64,000 nucleotides of DNA from Liriodendron chinense (lineage: Eukaryota; Streptophyta; Magnoliopsida; Magnoliales; Magnoliaceae). The stretch spans positions 1 through 64,000 of the forward strand of contig PVNU02001707.1 of NCBI GenBank assembly GCA_003013855.2, in the 5' to 3' direction. Below the pieces are notes generated by a model, which saw only the letters and a program-made list of their open reading frames with translations, ran no database searches and was not told the DNA's origin. Both the position numbers and the translations under genes were made by a program. Of this stretch, positions 48,429-59,487 are shown in pieces. Position 1 is the first letter of the stretch, and each line of letters begins with the position of its first letter.

Positions 48429-48709
48429 TGCAAAAACCTCTCGCGTGGGTTTGAAAATGCCCCATTTCATATGAGCGGATCAGATTGGCCATCCGATGGC
48501 CAAAATCGATGATTTTGTGGACCCCACAATCCCCTTGAGAAAAAGCCCCGTGCGAAAAGCAGCTCCGTACGTCAACAGCTGGTCAGAGGGGCAAAACCGA
48601 CCACAAATATTTCAAATTCTCGTGAAAAGGCCACTTTGGCAAGATGGTATGAGAAATTGAATTTTTAGTTAAAATGGCCACACCTCGGGGCTAATATAGT
48701 AAAAATCCC
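48429..48709 (-). repeat. Right terminal inverted repeat of the MULE
   Basis: 281 bp, inverse of 29659-29939, ending GCTAATATAGTAAAAATCCC directly before the target duplication TGTGCTCTT. The 47958-48428 stretch inside it has no gene I can support. Confidence 0.92.
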
Positions 48710-49006
48710 TGTGCTCTTCACCACGCGATTTGAGTCCGTATACTGGAGTGTGTCATTTCGTCTTTAATTCGTCGGAAGAAGAAATTGGTATTTTAGGGGA
48801 CCGAATTAGCTGTTTCCTTTAATTTTTTTTTAAATTGTTTTTAAGTTAGTCATGCAACGCACCCACCCTGTTCGTTGGGTAACGCACCCACTCAGTCAGT
48901 CGCATGATGCAGCCACCCACCAGGTGGTTAGTGTGTCTCTTTGGCACTCGAACCTCAGACCTGTTTGTTGAAACGCCTAGGCGTCCTCTTAGCTAGTAGG
49001 TGAGAA

Positions 49007-49530
49007 ACCGAGTTAGCTGGGTAACAGCTTAATGGATGTCACCCCTACTGTGTTGGGCCCACCTTGAAGTACTTTTTGTGCATCCAGGCCGTTCATCTGT
49101 TTTTGCATGTCATTTTAGAATTCTATCCCAAATCATAAGAAGATCCAAATCTCAACCAGACCACACCAATACAAACAGTAATGAATAAGCATTAAAAATG
49201 TTTTGTGGGACACAAAATTTTTAGATCAATCTAATCTTTATAATTGACCTTCAAACAGATATTCTTGACATTATCAATAGGTTGTATTACGAATAAAAAT
49301 TAAGAAAACGTTACGATGGGTCCTTTGCAATTTTTAATGGTGAAGCACTCAATCACCATTGTTTCCTGTGGTGTGGTCCACCTGAGATTTGGACCTTCAT
49401 AAATTTTGGTACTCCATCCTAGAATTGTCTGTAGAAATGTATGGACGGCGTGGATATACAAACAATAATCAAGGTGGGCCACACGGTAGGGGTAACACCC
49501 ACTGTCACCGGGGTAACACCTATTTCCTTC
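49007..49530. mobile_element. Fold-back MITE, GGGTAACA ends
   Basis: The left end has GAGTTAGCTGGGTAACAGC and the right end has CACCGGGGTAACACCTATTTC. The inner arms carry TGTCACCCCTACTG and CGGTAGGGGTAACACCCACT. It is related to 24562-25640 and 28058-28590. Confidence 0.5.
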
Positions 49531-49762
49531 CCGTATTTCAGTGAGGCGGATTGCATACTGATCGACGGAGCATACTGACCGACCATGATTTATGTGTTTT
49601 ATCCAAGCCGTCCATCCATTTTTAAAGATCATTTTAGGACATTATCCAAAAAATGAGGCAGATCCAATTTTCAGGTGGACTACAGCCACTAGACAAGAAA
49701 AAAGTGGTGATTGAACGCTCACCATTAAAAACTTCGCGTGGCCACAAAACTTTTGGATCAAA

Positions 49763-49765
<3 letters not shown>

Positions 49766-49841
<76 letters not shown>

Positions 49842-49843
49842 CG

Positions 49844-49918
<75 letters not shown>
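49766..49918. repeat. (TA)n palindrome centred on TTTCGAAA
   Basis: Alternating TA runs of about 75 bp lie on each side of TTTCGAAA. Both parts are self-complementary, so the whole is a near-perfect palindrome of about 150 bp with its axis between 49842 and 49843. It could extrude as a cruciform and is likely to be unstable in cloning and assembly. Apparent open frames through it are meaningless. Confidence 0.93.
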
Positions 49919-49920
<2 letters not shown>

Positions 49921-50006
49921 GGTGGGATTGATATTTCGATTTTATTCAAAACATTATTTCGATTGAATGGTCATTTTGATTGGTATACGATTGAATGTTT
50001 TATTAG

Positions 50007-50492
50007 GTGATTGGGATATTGAATATTGAAAGCTTTCAGGTGGTAGGGATATTGAATATTGAAAGCTTTCAGGTGGTAGGGATATTGAATGTTCTAAAGA
50101 AATATTCAGCATTGTCACTACCTTTTCCAAGGAAATATTTCCTCGGTCATATATTTTTCCAAGGAAAGTTCTCGGGTCATAGCTTTTTTCCAAGGAAAGT
50201 TTTCCTGGGTACTAGTCGCATAATTACTGACGAATTAAACAATAGCCACATAAGTGTTGACTTTTCCCAACGAAATTTTTTGTTGGAAAAGGTCAAATAT
50301 CGAAATTTTTTGTTGGAAAAGGTCAAATATTTACCGACAAAAAAATAAATTTCGTTGATAATTACTTTTCCCCAGGGTGATATTTCGACGAAAACCGCGA
50401 GGAACATTTTCGTTGGTAATAACTTTTACCCAGGAAATTATAACATTTACCCAGGAAAAATTTCCTCGGTAAAAGTCATATTTCTTGTAGTG
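50007..50492. mobile_element. CACTA-type element end with subterminal repeats
   Basis: The right end is TTTCTTGTAGTG (to 50492), the inverse of CACTACAAGAAA, the classic plant CACTA terminus. Inside are short repeats typical of CACTA subterminal regions: TTACCCAGGAAA twice, TCCAAGGAAAG-type three times, a 30-bp CGAAATTTTTTGTTGG unit twice, and a 32-bp GGATATTGAATATTG unit about three times (50018-50095). A possible left terminus, CACTACCTTTTCC, starts at 50118, but no matching 3-bp duplication was found, so the left border may be lost or further left. Confidence 0.55.
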
Positions 50493-50770
50493 TTCCTTCA
50501 TCAGGGTCTGTGTGGCCTAATCAACAGGCCTGAAGGTAAATAAACATTATAGTAGGCCACATGAATTTTTAATGGTGGGTGTTTAATCACCATTGTTTCC
50601 TGTGGTGGGCCCACTAGGAATTTTGATCTGCCTCATTTTTTGGATATTGCCATGAAATAATGATCTAAATGGATGGACAGAATGGATAAATCACGTACAT
50701 CATGGTAGGGCTCGCAGAGCACTATCCAAATCTTAGGTGGACCACACCATAGGAAACAATGGTGATTAAA

Positions 50771-51426
50771 GCTGAATGAATGTTGATGGGAGAGCCTGAA
50801 AGAGGGGTGGGTAAAGCTGAATGTTGATGGCTCGGTCTGCAGAAACCTTGGCCCATCGGACGGAGGGGGAGTTTGCAAAGGCAACAAGGGCGAGTTTATC
50901 TTTGCCTTCTTGGCAACTAACGGTATGGGCTCAAGGTATGGGCTCAAATGGTAGAGCGGAGGCTAGAGCGATGACGGAAGGGATTCAGTTGTACATTGCT
51001 AGGGGCTTTCCTCGGATCTAGATCGAAAGTGACGCTAAGGTCATTGTGGATTTGATCAACGATGACAGCCGGTGCTCATGACGTCTATGGTACTGGATCA
51101 ACCAGACCAAATCCCGTCTTCAGAAAGCCCATATGACCGTAATCTGGGGTCGCGGACAGCTTGGCACAGATGGGGAGCGCCTCCCAAGTTAATAACCTTT
51201 TTCTCTCCGCCTCATACCTCCTGCTTATTTGTAAATGAGTCCACTGTCTCGACTCGGATTAGAGTCACTTGGATTGAAGTTTTTAAATTTTTTACTTTTT
51301 GATTAAGCTGTGGAGTTATGATAGGAGTTGTTCGGGGTCTTTTTCTCCTAGGCAATCACAAAAACCATGTTCTTTTACTATCTTAATATAATTTTTTGTT
51401 TTTAAAAAAAATAAAATAGAATAAAG
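50771..51426 (+). mobile_element. 5'-truncated LINE with 20-bp target duplication
   Basis: 656 bp flanked by the perfect 20-bp repeat AGGAAACAATGGTGATTAAA (50751-50770 and 51427-51446). It ends in an A-rich tail. Near 50940-51060 the plus strand encodes the RNase-H-like segment usual at the 3' end of plant L1-type LINEs (AEARAMTEGIQL, then IESDAKVIVDLIND), broken by a TAG near 51020. The long duplication and tail are hallmarks of target-primed reverse transcription. Confidence 0.85.
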
Positions 51427-52127
51427 AGGAAACAATGGTGATTAAACATCGCCATTAAAAATTCAGATGGCCTACTATAATGTTTATTTACCATTCAACA
51501 TGTTGATCAAAATTTATAGCCCCCACCCCCTCCGAAAAAGTTTTTTAGGGTAGGCGTTCAATCACCACTGTTTCTTATGGTGTGGTCCACCTAGGATTTG
51601 GATTTGTCTCATTTTTTTGGAGAATTCCTTATAATGATCTGGAAAAATGGATGGACAGCATAGATAAGACAGATACATTATGGTCGATCCCACGGAGCCG
51701 GGCACTAGAGGGTCACTACCGAAGCCGACTCCATTTCATAGTCGCTTTTCCCGGGAAATAAATAATAGCCACATTAACGTCTTTTCAAAATTTCTCTTCT
51801 AAGATATCAACCGTCTCCTCATTCTCTACTCTCTCCCTCTCCCCTCTCCCTCTCCCTCTTAAGAAATGTTTTTCTGAAGAAAATTCAAGGCCGCAAGGCA
51901 ACACGTAGAAGAGATCCGACGGCTGAAATTCTCCATAGGAGGAGAGCCCAACCCACTAAAAGAAGATCTCCACCACGCCGTTAGAAATCTATCGACTGAA
52001 TTATACACCAAAGATGTCCATTTCCTGATGGAACTAATGCAGGTTCGTTTTTTCTCCTTCCTCTTCTCATTCATTCAAACAGGAAGAAAACAGAGAAGCT
52101 GAAAATTGCAAAACCCTTTTGTTTTAT

Positions 52128-52128
<1 letters not shown>

Positions 52129-52167
<39 letters not shown>

Positions 52168-52181
52168 CACACATACACACG

Positions 52182-52258
<77 letters not shown>
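52129..52258 (+). repeat. Compound (AC)n-(GA)n microsatellite
   Basis: About 50 bp of AC repeats run directly into about 75 bp of GA repeats inside intron 1 of copy B. The aligned place in copy A (near 9361-9392) has only a short GAGAGAGA run, so expansion followed the duplication. Confidence 0.93.
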
Positions 52259-52260
<2 letters not shown>

Positions 52261-52448
52261 TTTCATTTCCCCTTGTTTCATGGGTATTGAACCATCCATG
52301 GCCTAACATATTGCTAAAAAATTTGGTGGGGGTTTCAGAAATCCTATTTTCAGATTTAATTGATGAAGTTGATCCTCAGGCCTTTGTGCAGTATACTTGT
52401 TTCCAGTTATGACAAGTGGGGCCATGCCTCTATAATCTAGACCATTGG

Positions 52449-53137
52449 TGACGCAGGTAGGACATGGTAGGTCGATCACCGTTTCCCTAACCGAGAGTTT
52501 CTCGAATCCACAAGAAGAAAGAAAAGGATAATAAAAAAGGAAATTAATTCCGAATAATGTTTTTGATAAATTGAATGAATAATAAACAGAATTACAATGC
52601 ATATAAATAGGAAACTAAACCCTAGGTAAAGTATCAGACTCCAACTCAAACTAAAACTCCTAGAAAACGCAACTTACTATAAATAGTAAACTTACTATTT
52701 ATAGAAGTCGTTCAATCCTACTAGAACTCTTTGTTTTCGGCCAAAAATAGAAAGTTATCAAATGGGCCCAACCATGTTGTTCTACTAAATATTCTAAGCC
52801 CTTTTCATGTTGGGCACTAACTCTAAAACCCTACAGATCCAAAGTTATGATCGAATTAAAACTTACTATAAATAGTAAAACTGAAAATAAACTAGCCTAA
52901 TGACCGTTGATACGGTCGAATCTCGCAATTCCGGCATGGGCAACCCGACGTAGTGGGGTTGGTTGGCTAAAGTAGCTCGAGCTACCCTAAATTGATATAT
53001 TATATGTCCCGAAACTCATTCCGGATTGTGAGATATGGCCGGTTTACGGTCCTGACAGTCCGGATCACTTTCGACTCCAACCGGTATTCTTTTGCTCCAT
53101 CTGGGCCATGAAATAATCAACGACCCGTTCTACATCA
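52449..53137 (-). repeat. 3' LTR of gypsy element B
   Basis: 689 bp, plus-strand edges TGACGCAGG and CTACATCA. It aligns with 57649-58337 without length change. Confidence 0.9.
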
Positions 53138-56100
53138 GTCTCCTCCACTTCAAAAGAACTCGACCCCGAGTTCTCGTCCAGCTTTGGTTCATGATATTCG
53201 TACAGATCTGCCATGTTGAAAGTCTTTGAAATCTCCATGTCATCCGGAAGATCAACAACGTAGGCGTTGTCATTAATCTTGCGAATGATTGGTACCGGTC
53301 CAATCTTCTTTGTGCTTCAACTTGTTGTAGGTCCCGGTAGGAAATCGCTCTTTATGTAGGTGGACCATCACTTGATCACCTATTTCGAACACTTTGGCAC
53401 GCCGATGCTTGTCGGCTGCTTCTTTGTATTTCTCGTTCGAAGCTTGTAATTTGTTGTGCACGTCTGTATGTATGTCAATGATTCGGTCCACCATATATTC
53501 AGCTGTAATGCTCATGCCCGGAAGCTTGGGCAGGGGAACCAAATCGAGTGTGTGACGAGGCACGCACCCATAAATAATCTGGAATGGGGGCTTTCCTGTC
53601 GATCGGTTTACCATGTTGTTGAATGTAAACTCTGCTTGAGCCAGGGCCATGTCCCACTGCTTCGGTTTGTCACCTGAAAGGCAACGGATGAGATTCCCCA
53701 GTGTGTGGTTTACGACCTCAGTCTGCCCATCTGTTTGCGGATGATAAGCACTGCTGAATTGAAGTCGCGTACCGAACCGATTCCACAAGGCTCGCTAAAA
53801 ATGGCTAACGAACTTTGTGTCTCGGTCTGAAGTGATCATCTTAGGAATCCCATGTAGTCGCACAACCTCTCTGAAGAAAAGGTTCGCAACGTGTACGCAT
53901 CAAAGGTCTTCTTACACAGAATGAAGTATGCCATCTTGGAGAATCGGTCTACCACCACGAACACTGAGTCCATGCCGCGTTGTGTTCGTGGGAGCCTTAA
54001 TACAAAGTCCATAGATAAATCCTCCCAAGGGGCATCTGGCACGGGTAATGGCGTGTAAAGACCTGTATTTTGAGATTGTCCCTTAGCGGTCTGACAAATA
54101 TGACATCGTTGTACCGTCCTACCAACATCACGAGCAAGTTGCGGCCAATAATACCGCTCTTCCACCATCGCTCGAGTCTCATCTCGTCCTAGATGACCGC
54201 CGAGGCCACCGCCATGTAGATCGATAATAATTTTGTCCTGTAATGAACTCTGTGGAATGCAAAGTCGATTTTTTTTGAAGAGGAAACCATCTTGAATTAG
54301 AATGTCACTCGGGTGACCCTCTTGGCACTTTTTCCATGCATCTGCAAAATCCTCATCGTCGGCATAAAGTTCCTTGAGACAGTAGAATCCGACCACCTCA
54401 CTGCTCACGATAATAAGAAGGGATGCACATCGGCTAAGTGCATCTGCTACCTTGTTCTGTTGCCCTGACTTGTGTTTCAGAACGAACGTGAATTCCTATA
54501 AAAACGAAATCCATCTAGCATGCATACGATTCACATTAGTCTGAGTATTGACAAATTTTAACGCCTGATGATCAGTGTACAGTATAAATTCCCTTTGAAT
54601 AAGATAATGACACCAATGGCGCAGTGCCTGAACCACTGCATATAATTCAAGCTCATAGGTCGACTACTTCTGTCGTGCGTCGCTGAGTTTCTCACTATAA
54701 AAGGCAACTGGCCTGCCCTCCTGAGAAAGGACTCCCCCAATACCGACAATAGATGCGTCACATTCTACCTCAAACAACTTATCGAAATTAGGGAGTACCA
54801 GGACCGGGGTAGTGGACAACCGATGTTTGATTTCTGCAAAACTCTTCTCTGCCCCTTCGGTCCATTGAAACGGACCCTTCTTCATACAGTCAGTAATCGG
54901 CGTGATGATACTGCTAAAGTTCCGCACAAACTGACGATAGAAGGTCGCCAACCCATGAAAACTTCGTACCTCATGAATGTTCGTCAGAGTCGGCCAATCC
55001 CGAATAGCTCGAACTTTCTCTTCGTCCACTCGGATACCCGTGGACGACACAATGAACCCCAGAAACAATAACCGATCAGTTAAAAAGCTACACTTTTTCA
55101 GATTTAAGTATAGTTTATTGTCGGCCAACACTTGTAGCACTTTTCTGATGTGGGTCATGTGCTCTGTTTCATCCTGACTGTATATTAGGATGTCGTCAAA
55201 GTAAACGACAACAAAACGGCCAACAAACAGCTTCAACACTTGGTTCATTAAATGCATGAAGGTGCTAGGTGCATTGGTCAGACCGAAAGGGCATAACCAG
55301 CCCACTCATATAGCCCTTCCTTAGTCTTAAAGGCCGTTTTCCACTCGTCACCTGGCCTAATACGGATTTGATGGTATTCACTCCGTAAGTCCAGTTTTGA
55401 AAACACCTTGGAGCCCTCGAGCATGTCAAGCATGTCATCCAACCGCGGTATTGGAAATCGATATTTAACTGTTATTTTATTGATCGCGTGACTATCGATA
55501 CACATGCGCCAAGTTCCGTCTTTCTTTGGGGTAAGGAGTGCTGGAATGGCACACGGGCTCATGCTCTCTTTAATGAGACCCTTACGGATCAGTTCCTCCA
55601 CTTGTCATTGTAGAATTTCACACTCTTTCGGACTCATCTGATAGTGAGGTCGGTTGGGCAAACTGGACCCTGGGACAAGGTCGATGTGATGTTGTATATC
55701 TCGCATGGAAGGCAAATCATCAGGTAAATCTCTAGGCCAAGTACTTCGGAATTCTTCTAGCAACGGTTTAAGGCGTTGAGGAATATTAGAGGATCCTGAC
55801 TCCTCGCTCTTTACCATAATGGCATATATTTCGCCCGTTTCCTTCGATTCCTTAACAAACTCGCGAATGGTAAGGAGAGAGTTCCCCTCCACTTTAGAAG
55901 CTTCGGGGTGTTTCTCTAGTGTCATAGGGGCCAAAGCAATTTTTCGACCATCCTTGGTGAACATGTATATGTTTTTCCGTCCACCGTGTGTCACATCTCG
56001 ATCCGATTGCCATGGCCGCCGAGTAACATGTGGCAGGCTTCCATGTTAACCACATCACAGAGGACCTCGTCCTTATAGCTTTTACCAATGGAAAACAAGA

Positions 56101-57615
56101 TAATGCGTTGATGAGTTATCTTTGTCTCGTTCACCTTTTTTATCCAACCGATCGAGTAAGGGGTAGGGTGCTTCGTCATAGGCAGATGTAACTTATCCAC
56201 CATAATTTTCGAGATAATATTTTCGCTACTCCCACTGTCTATGATCACATCACAGATTTTGCCCTGCACGGTGCACTTTGTACGGAAGATATTATGTCGT
56301 TGTGGTGCACTTCCTTCCTACGAGCGTAAAGTAGTCGTCTCACTACTAGTGATTCCCCATGATCTTCAGTTAGCCAATCTACATCTTCTATGTCCCCCTC
56401 TTCAACCTGTTCTAATTCAGGGTTGTCTTCCGTTACTTCACCTTCTGTGCCACCTTCATTCGTAGTTAAGTGGGCTGCAGGGCGTTGATGGCAAGCGTTC
56501 GACCAGTGACCTGGTTGGCCACAACGGAGACAATGGTCTGGCCTTGGCCGGCCATATGGGTTGGGGATCCTGCTAGGGCCCGCTGTAGTGGGAGCTGTAC
56601 GTTGAGGTCTTGAGGGACCGCTTCCCCATTCCCGGTTCGTGACCGTAGGAGGTTGAGGACGCCCTCCTATAGGTTCCTTGCCTTTGGCCAACGTGGCATC
56701 TTGAGTGGGTCCGGTGATGGGATTCCGTGTTGCCGGATAGGGTCGAGCAGGAGGCCGTGACAACTGTGTTTCTGCTCGGGTGGCCAATTGGTTGGCCTCA
56801 CTCAACGTCCAGACTGGATACATTTGGACCCGATCCTGGATTGTAAATCGCAACCCACCAATGAATCGTGATACTTGTTGTGCCTCTGATTCCAATAAAT
56901 TATTCCGTGTAGCCAATCGCTGGAATTCTTCAAGATATTCGGCTACGGTCCGATTTCCCTGACAACAATTTTGATATTGTTGGAACAAAATTTGTTCATA
57001 GTCGCTAGGGAGGAATCGAGCTCTAAGAAGCTGTCTCATCCGAGGCCATGTTCGGATGGGTGTCTTATTCTGACGGGTGAGGGAAATCTGTAGGTTTTCC
57101 CACCATGCTGAAGCACCAGATTTAAATTTATATACAATTAGTTTTACCTTCTTGTCGTCCGGCACTTTCATGTAGTCGAAGTATCGTTCGACCTCTGCCA
57201 ACCAGTCGAGGAACTCCTCTATTCGAAGTAGGCCATTAAAGCTGGGAAGATCAGCTTTGTCCCGATAGTCTCATTCTGCTCGTTCCACCCGCTCATTCCC
57301 TAGCGCAGGTCGTCGTACAAAAATGTCTTCGACCTCGTCATCGCTTGGTTCTGAGTCGTCCGGTGTAGCCCTACGATTATCCACCTGGGGTGCTCTACGG
57401 ACAACAGAATTGTCCCGTATAGCAACTGTTGGTGGTTGTTGATCGCCTTGGGCTCGAAGCGGAGCTAGCGATGCTGCAATCTGGTTGAGGGTCGCCTGTA
57501 TACCTTGCAGGATCAACCAGTTCTCCCGTTGTGCTGCTACGAAAGCTGTCGCCGTTAGATAGTCCCTTGGAGCATCATCCTTAGGATGAGGATCCAACCC
57601 TTCATTAAAGGTCAT
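53065..57615 (-). pseudogene. Gypsy B gag-pol, many nonsense and frameshift lesions
   Basis: It starts at the ATG complementary to 57613-57615. The domain order is as in element A: Gag, CCHC knuckle, DSGSS protease, YFDDILIYS reverse transcriptase, RNase H, integrase. Compared with A there are nonsense codons near 57271, 55602, 54661, 54497 and 53797. One-base frameshifts lie near 56311, 56028, 55307, 53905 and 53312. The codon that ends the A polyprotein is CAG here, so the frame in B would run about 36 bases further into the LTR, to a TGA at 53065-53067. This copy cannot encode a working product. Confidence 0.88.
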
Positions 57616-57648
57616 CGTCCTGAGGAAGAAACCTCTCTCTGATACCAA

Positions 57649-58337
57649 TGACTCAGGTAGGACGTGGTAGGTCGATCACCGTCTCCCTAACCGAGAGTTT
57701 CTCGAATCCACGAGAAGAAAGAAAAGGATAATAAAAAAGGAAATTAATTCCGAATAATGTTTTTGATAAATTGAATGAATAATAAATGGAATTACAATGC
57801 ATATAAATATGAAACTAAACCCTAGGTAAAGTATCAGACTCCAACTCAAACTAAAACTCCTAGAAAACGCAACTTACTATAAATAGTAAACTTACTATTT
57901 ATAGAAGTCGTTCAATCCTACTAGAACTCTTGGTTTTCGGCCAAAAATAGAAAGTTATCAAACGGGCCCAACCATGTTGTTCTACTAAATATTCTAAGCC
58001 CTTTTCATGTTGGGCACTAACTCTAAAACCCTACAGATCCAAAGTTATGATCGAATTAAAACTTACTATAAATAGTAAAACTGAAAATAAACTAGCCTAA
58101 TGACCGTCGATACGGTCGAATCTCGCGATTTCGGCATGGGCAACCCGGCGTAGTGGGGTTAGTTGGCTAAAGTAGCTCGAGCTACCCCAAATTGATATAT
58201 TATATGTCCCGAAACTCATTCCGGATTGTGAGATACGGCCGGTTTACGGTCCTGACGGTCCGGATCACTTTCGACTCCGACCGGTCTTCTTTTGCTCCAT
58301 CTGGGCCATGAAATAATCAGCGACCTGTTCTACATCA
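57649..58337 (-). repeat. 5' LTR of gypsy element B
   Basis: 689 bp. On the minus strand it is followed by the primer site TGGTATCAGAG (complement at about 57637-57647). Confidence 0.9.
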
Positions 58338-58483
58338 ATTGTCCTGTTCGGTCCCCTATTTGAATGTGGACCTTTACTGCATTTCTCTTTTAACTATCTA
58401 CCATTAGGCCATGAATGGAAAGGTTAGGATCATTTTATGTGGGAGAGTTTCAGGACATCGTCTACAAAAACATGGGCCCCCAC

Positions 58484-59288
58484 TGTTGGAGTTTTCCTCC
58501 TCAGTGGAAGAGGAGAGAGTGAATTTTGGTGCTCATCGACTAGCCGGTGCCCCCTGGCCGACCGGCCGGACATGTTGCTGAAATTCCACAAAGTCGCTGG
58601 ACTGTTTTTATCCAGTCTGACCGGTCGGGGGTCTTGGCCGACCGGCCGACCGACTGGTCGGCAGACAGGTTGGGTTACATGTTTTTCTCATAGCGACTCT
58701 CTGGACAGTTTTTGTGTGTGGCCAACCGGCCGACGGTTTTGGCCGACCGGTCAACAGTGCGCGTGGACTGCTTAATGCAGTTTCCTAATGGGACTCTAAT
58801 AATGCAAACGGCTATATATAGAGCTCTAATTCGGGATTTAGGTATCCTACAAGGTATTTTACACGTCCAAGGTGAGAGAGAGAAAAAGAGAAAGAGAGGA
58901 AGAGAGAGGGAGAGGAAGCTTGTTGGTAGAGGAGGCTTTGCTCGTGAAGGTGATTCACGGTGTAACGACGTCTCGGCTCTTCAACGTCCTCGTACTCAGG
59001 TGAGATCTCTCAGTTTCTAGTCCTTTTATTGTTATCCATCCCTTCGTGGGTGAAGAAGGTTTGATCCAAGCGGTCTGTGCTTGTGATTGAGGTTGTAACG
59101 GTTCTACTGCATAGTGAATTGTTGAACTGGATGAGGTCCTGTGATTTTTACATCTTTGAGGGTTTTCCACGTAAAACTCTCTTGCGTCGAGTGATTGTTG
59201 ATTTGATTTAGTTTCATGCTTTATCATAACCCATAATTCTAGTAGTTTGGGGGGCGAGATCCTAAGGCTTTGTGAAATGCACCCAACA
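58484..59288 (+). mobile_element. Solo LTR in intron 1 of copy B, TSD CCCAC
   Basis: 805 bp from TGTTGGAGTTTTCC to GCACCCAACA, with a perfect 5-bp duplication CCCAC (58479-58483, 59289-59293). It contains a block of GACCGGTCGG and GGCCGACCGG palindromes (58550-58760), a TATATATAGAGC box near 58812 and a GA-rich leader. The aligned part of copy A (near 10257) is uninterrupted. Confidence 0.9.
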
Positions 59289-59487
59289 CCCACTTGTCAG
59301 AACTGAAGACCTGAGTAAATCTCAAAACAAGTGGCGGAGGAGAGGAACCTTTAGTTCATCTTTAGCATGATGTATTATACAATCTCCAATTGAAGTTTGT
59401 ACAGAGCCATTCCAGATTTCAGTTTGGGCAAGTGGGGCACACAGTTCAGTGACCTGAACTGTTTTGATGGACCTCATTGGATGGGCC

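Larger units (their letters stand above)
29659..48709. mobile_element. Giant 19-kb Mutator-like element (MULE)
   Basis: Both ends carry a 281-bp terminal inverted repeat starting GGGATTTTTACTATATTAGC, with about three differences between the arms. Flanks are TGTGCTTT (29651-29658) and TGTGCTCTT (48710-48718), a 9-bp target duplication with one base lost on the left. The flanking sequence at 48710-48790 continues the context seen intact at 1284-1365, confirming the right border. Inside are a MURA-type transposase pseudogene (+), a DUF1985-Ulp1 gene (-), seven 20-bp minisatellite arrays, an inverted duplication, nested MITEs and a plant-transposon protein gene. Long inverted ends, a 9-bp duplication and a MULE transposase together support the class. 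The near-identical ends suggest fairly recent movement. Confidence 0.9.
49555..51705. repeat. GGGCCCAC-family MITE split by two insertions
   Basis: MITE segments at 49555-49765, 50493-50770 and 51427-51705 join into one family member when the AT-palindrome/CACTA-type insertion and the LINE fragment are removed. The right end is 'GGATGGACAGCATAGATAAG' plus a GTCGATCCCACGG block. Confidence 0.55.
52449..58337 (-). mobile_element. Ty3/gypsy LTR retrotransposon B, CRM-like
   Basis: 5,889-bp relative of element A in the opposite orientation, inside intron 1 of copy B. LTRs are 689 bp each, with about 20 differences by eye. The target duplication is ATTGG (52444-52448) versus ATTGT (58338-58342). 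Copy A has an empty site at about 10083-10090. Coding capacity is far more damaged than in element A. Confidence 0.92.

Noticed and set aside
49738..50010. Open frames through the TA repeat and through the AC/GA repeat at 52119-52412
   Set aside because: Low-complexity dinucleotide translation (alternating Ile-Tyr, His-Thr, Arg-Glu), not genes.
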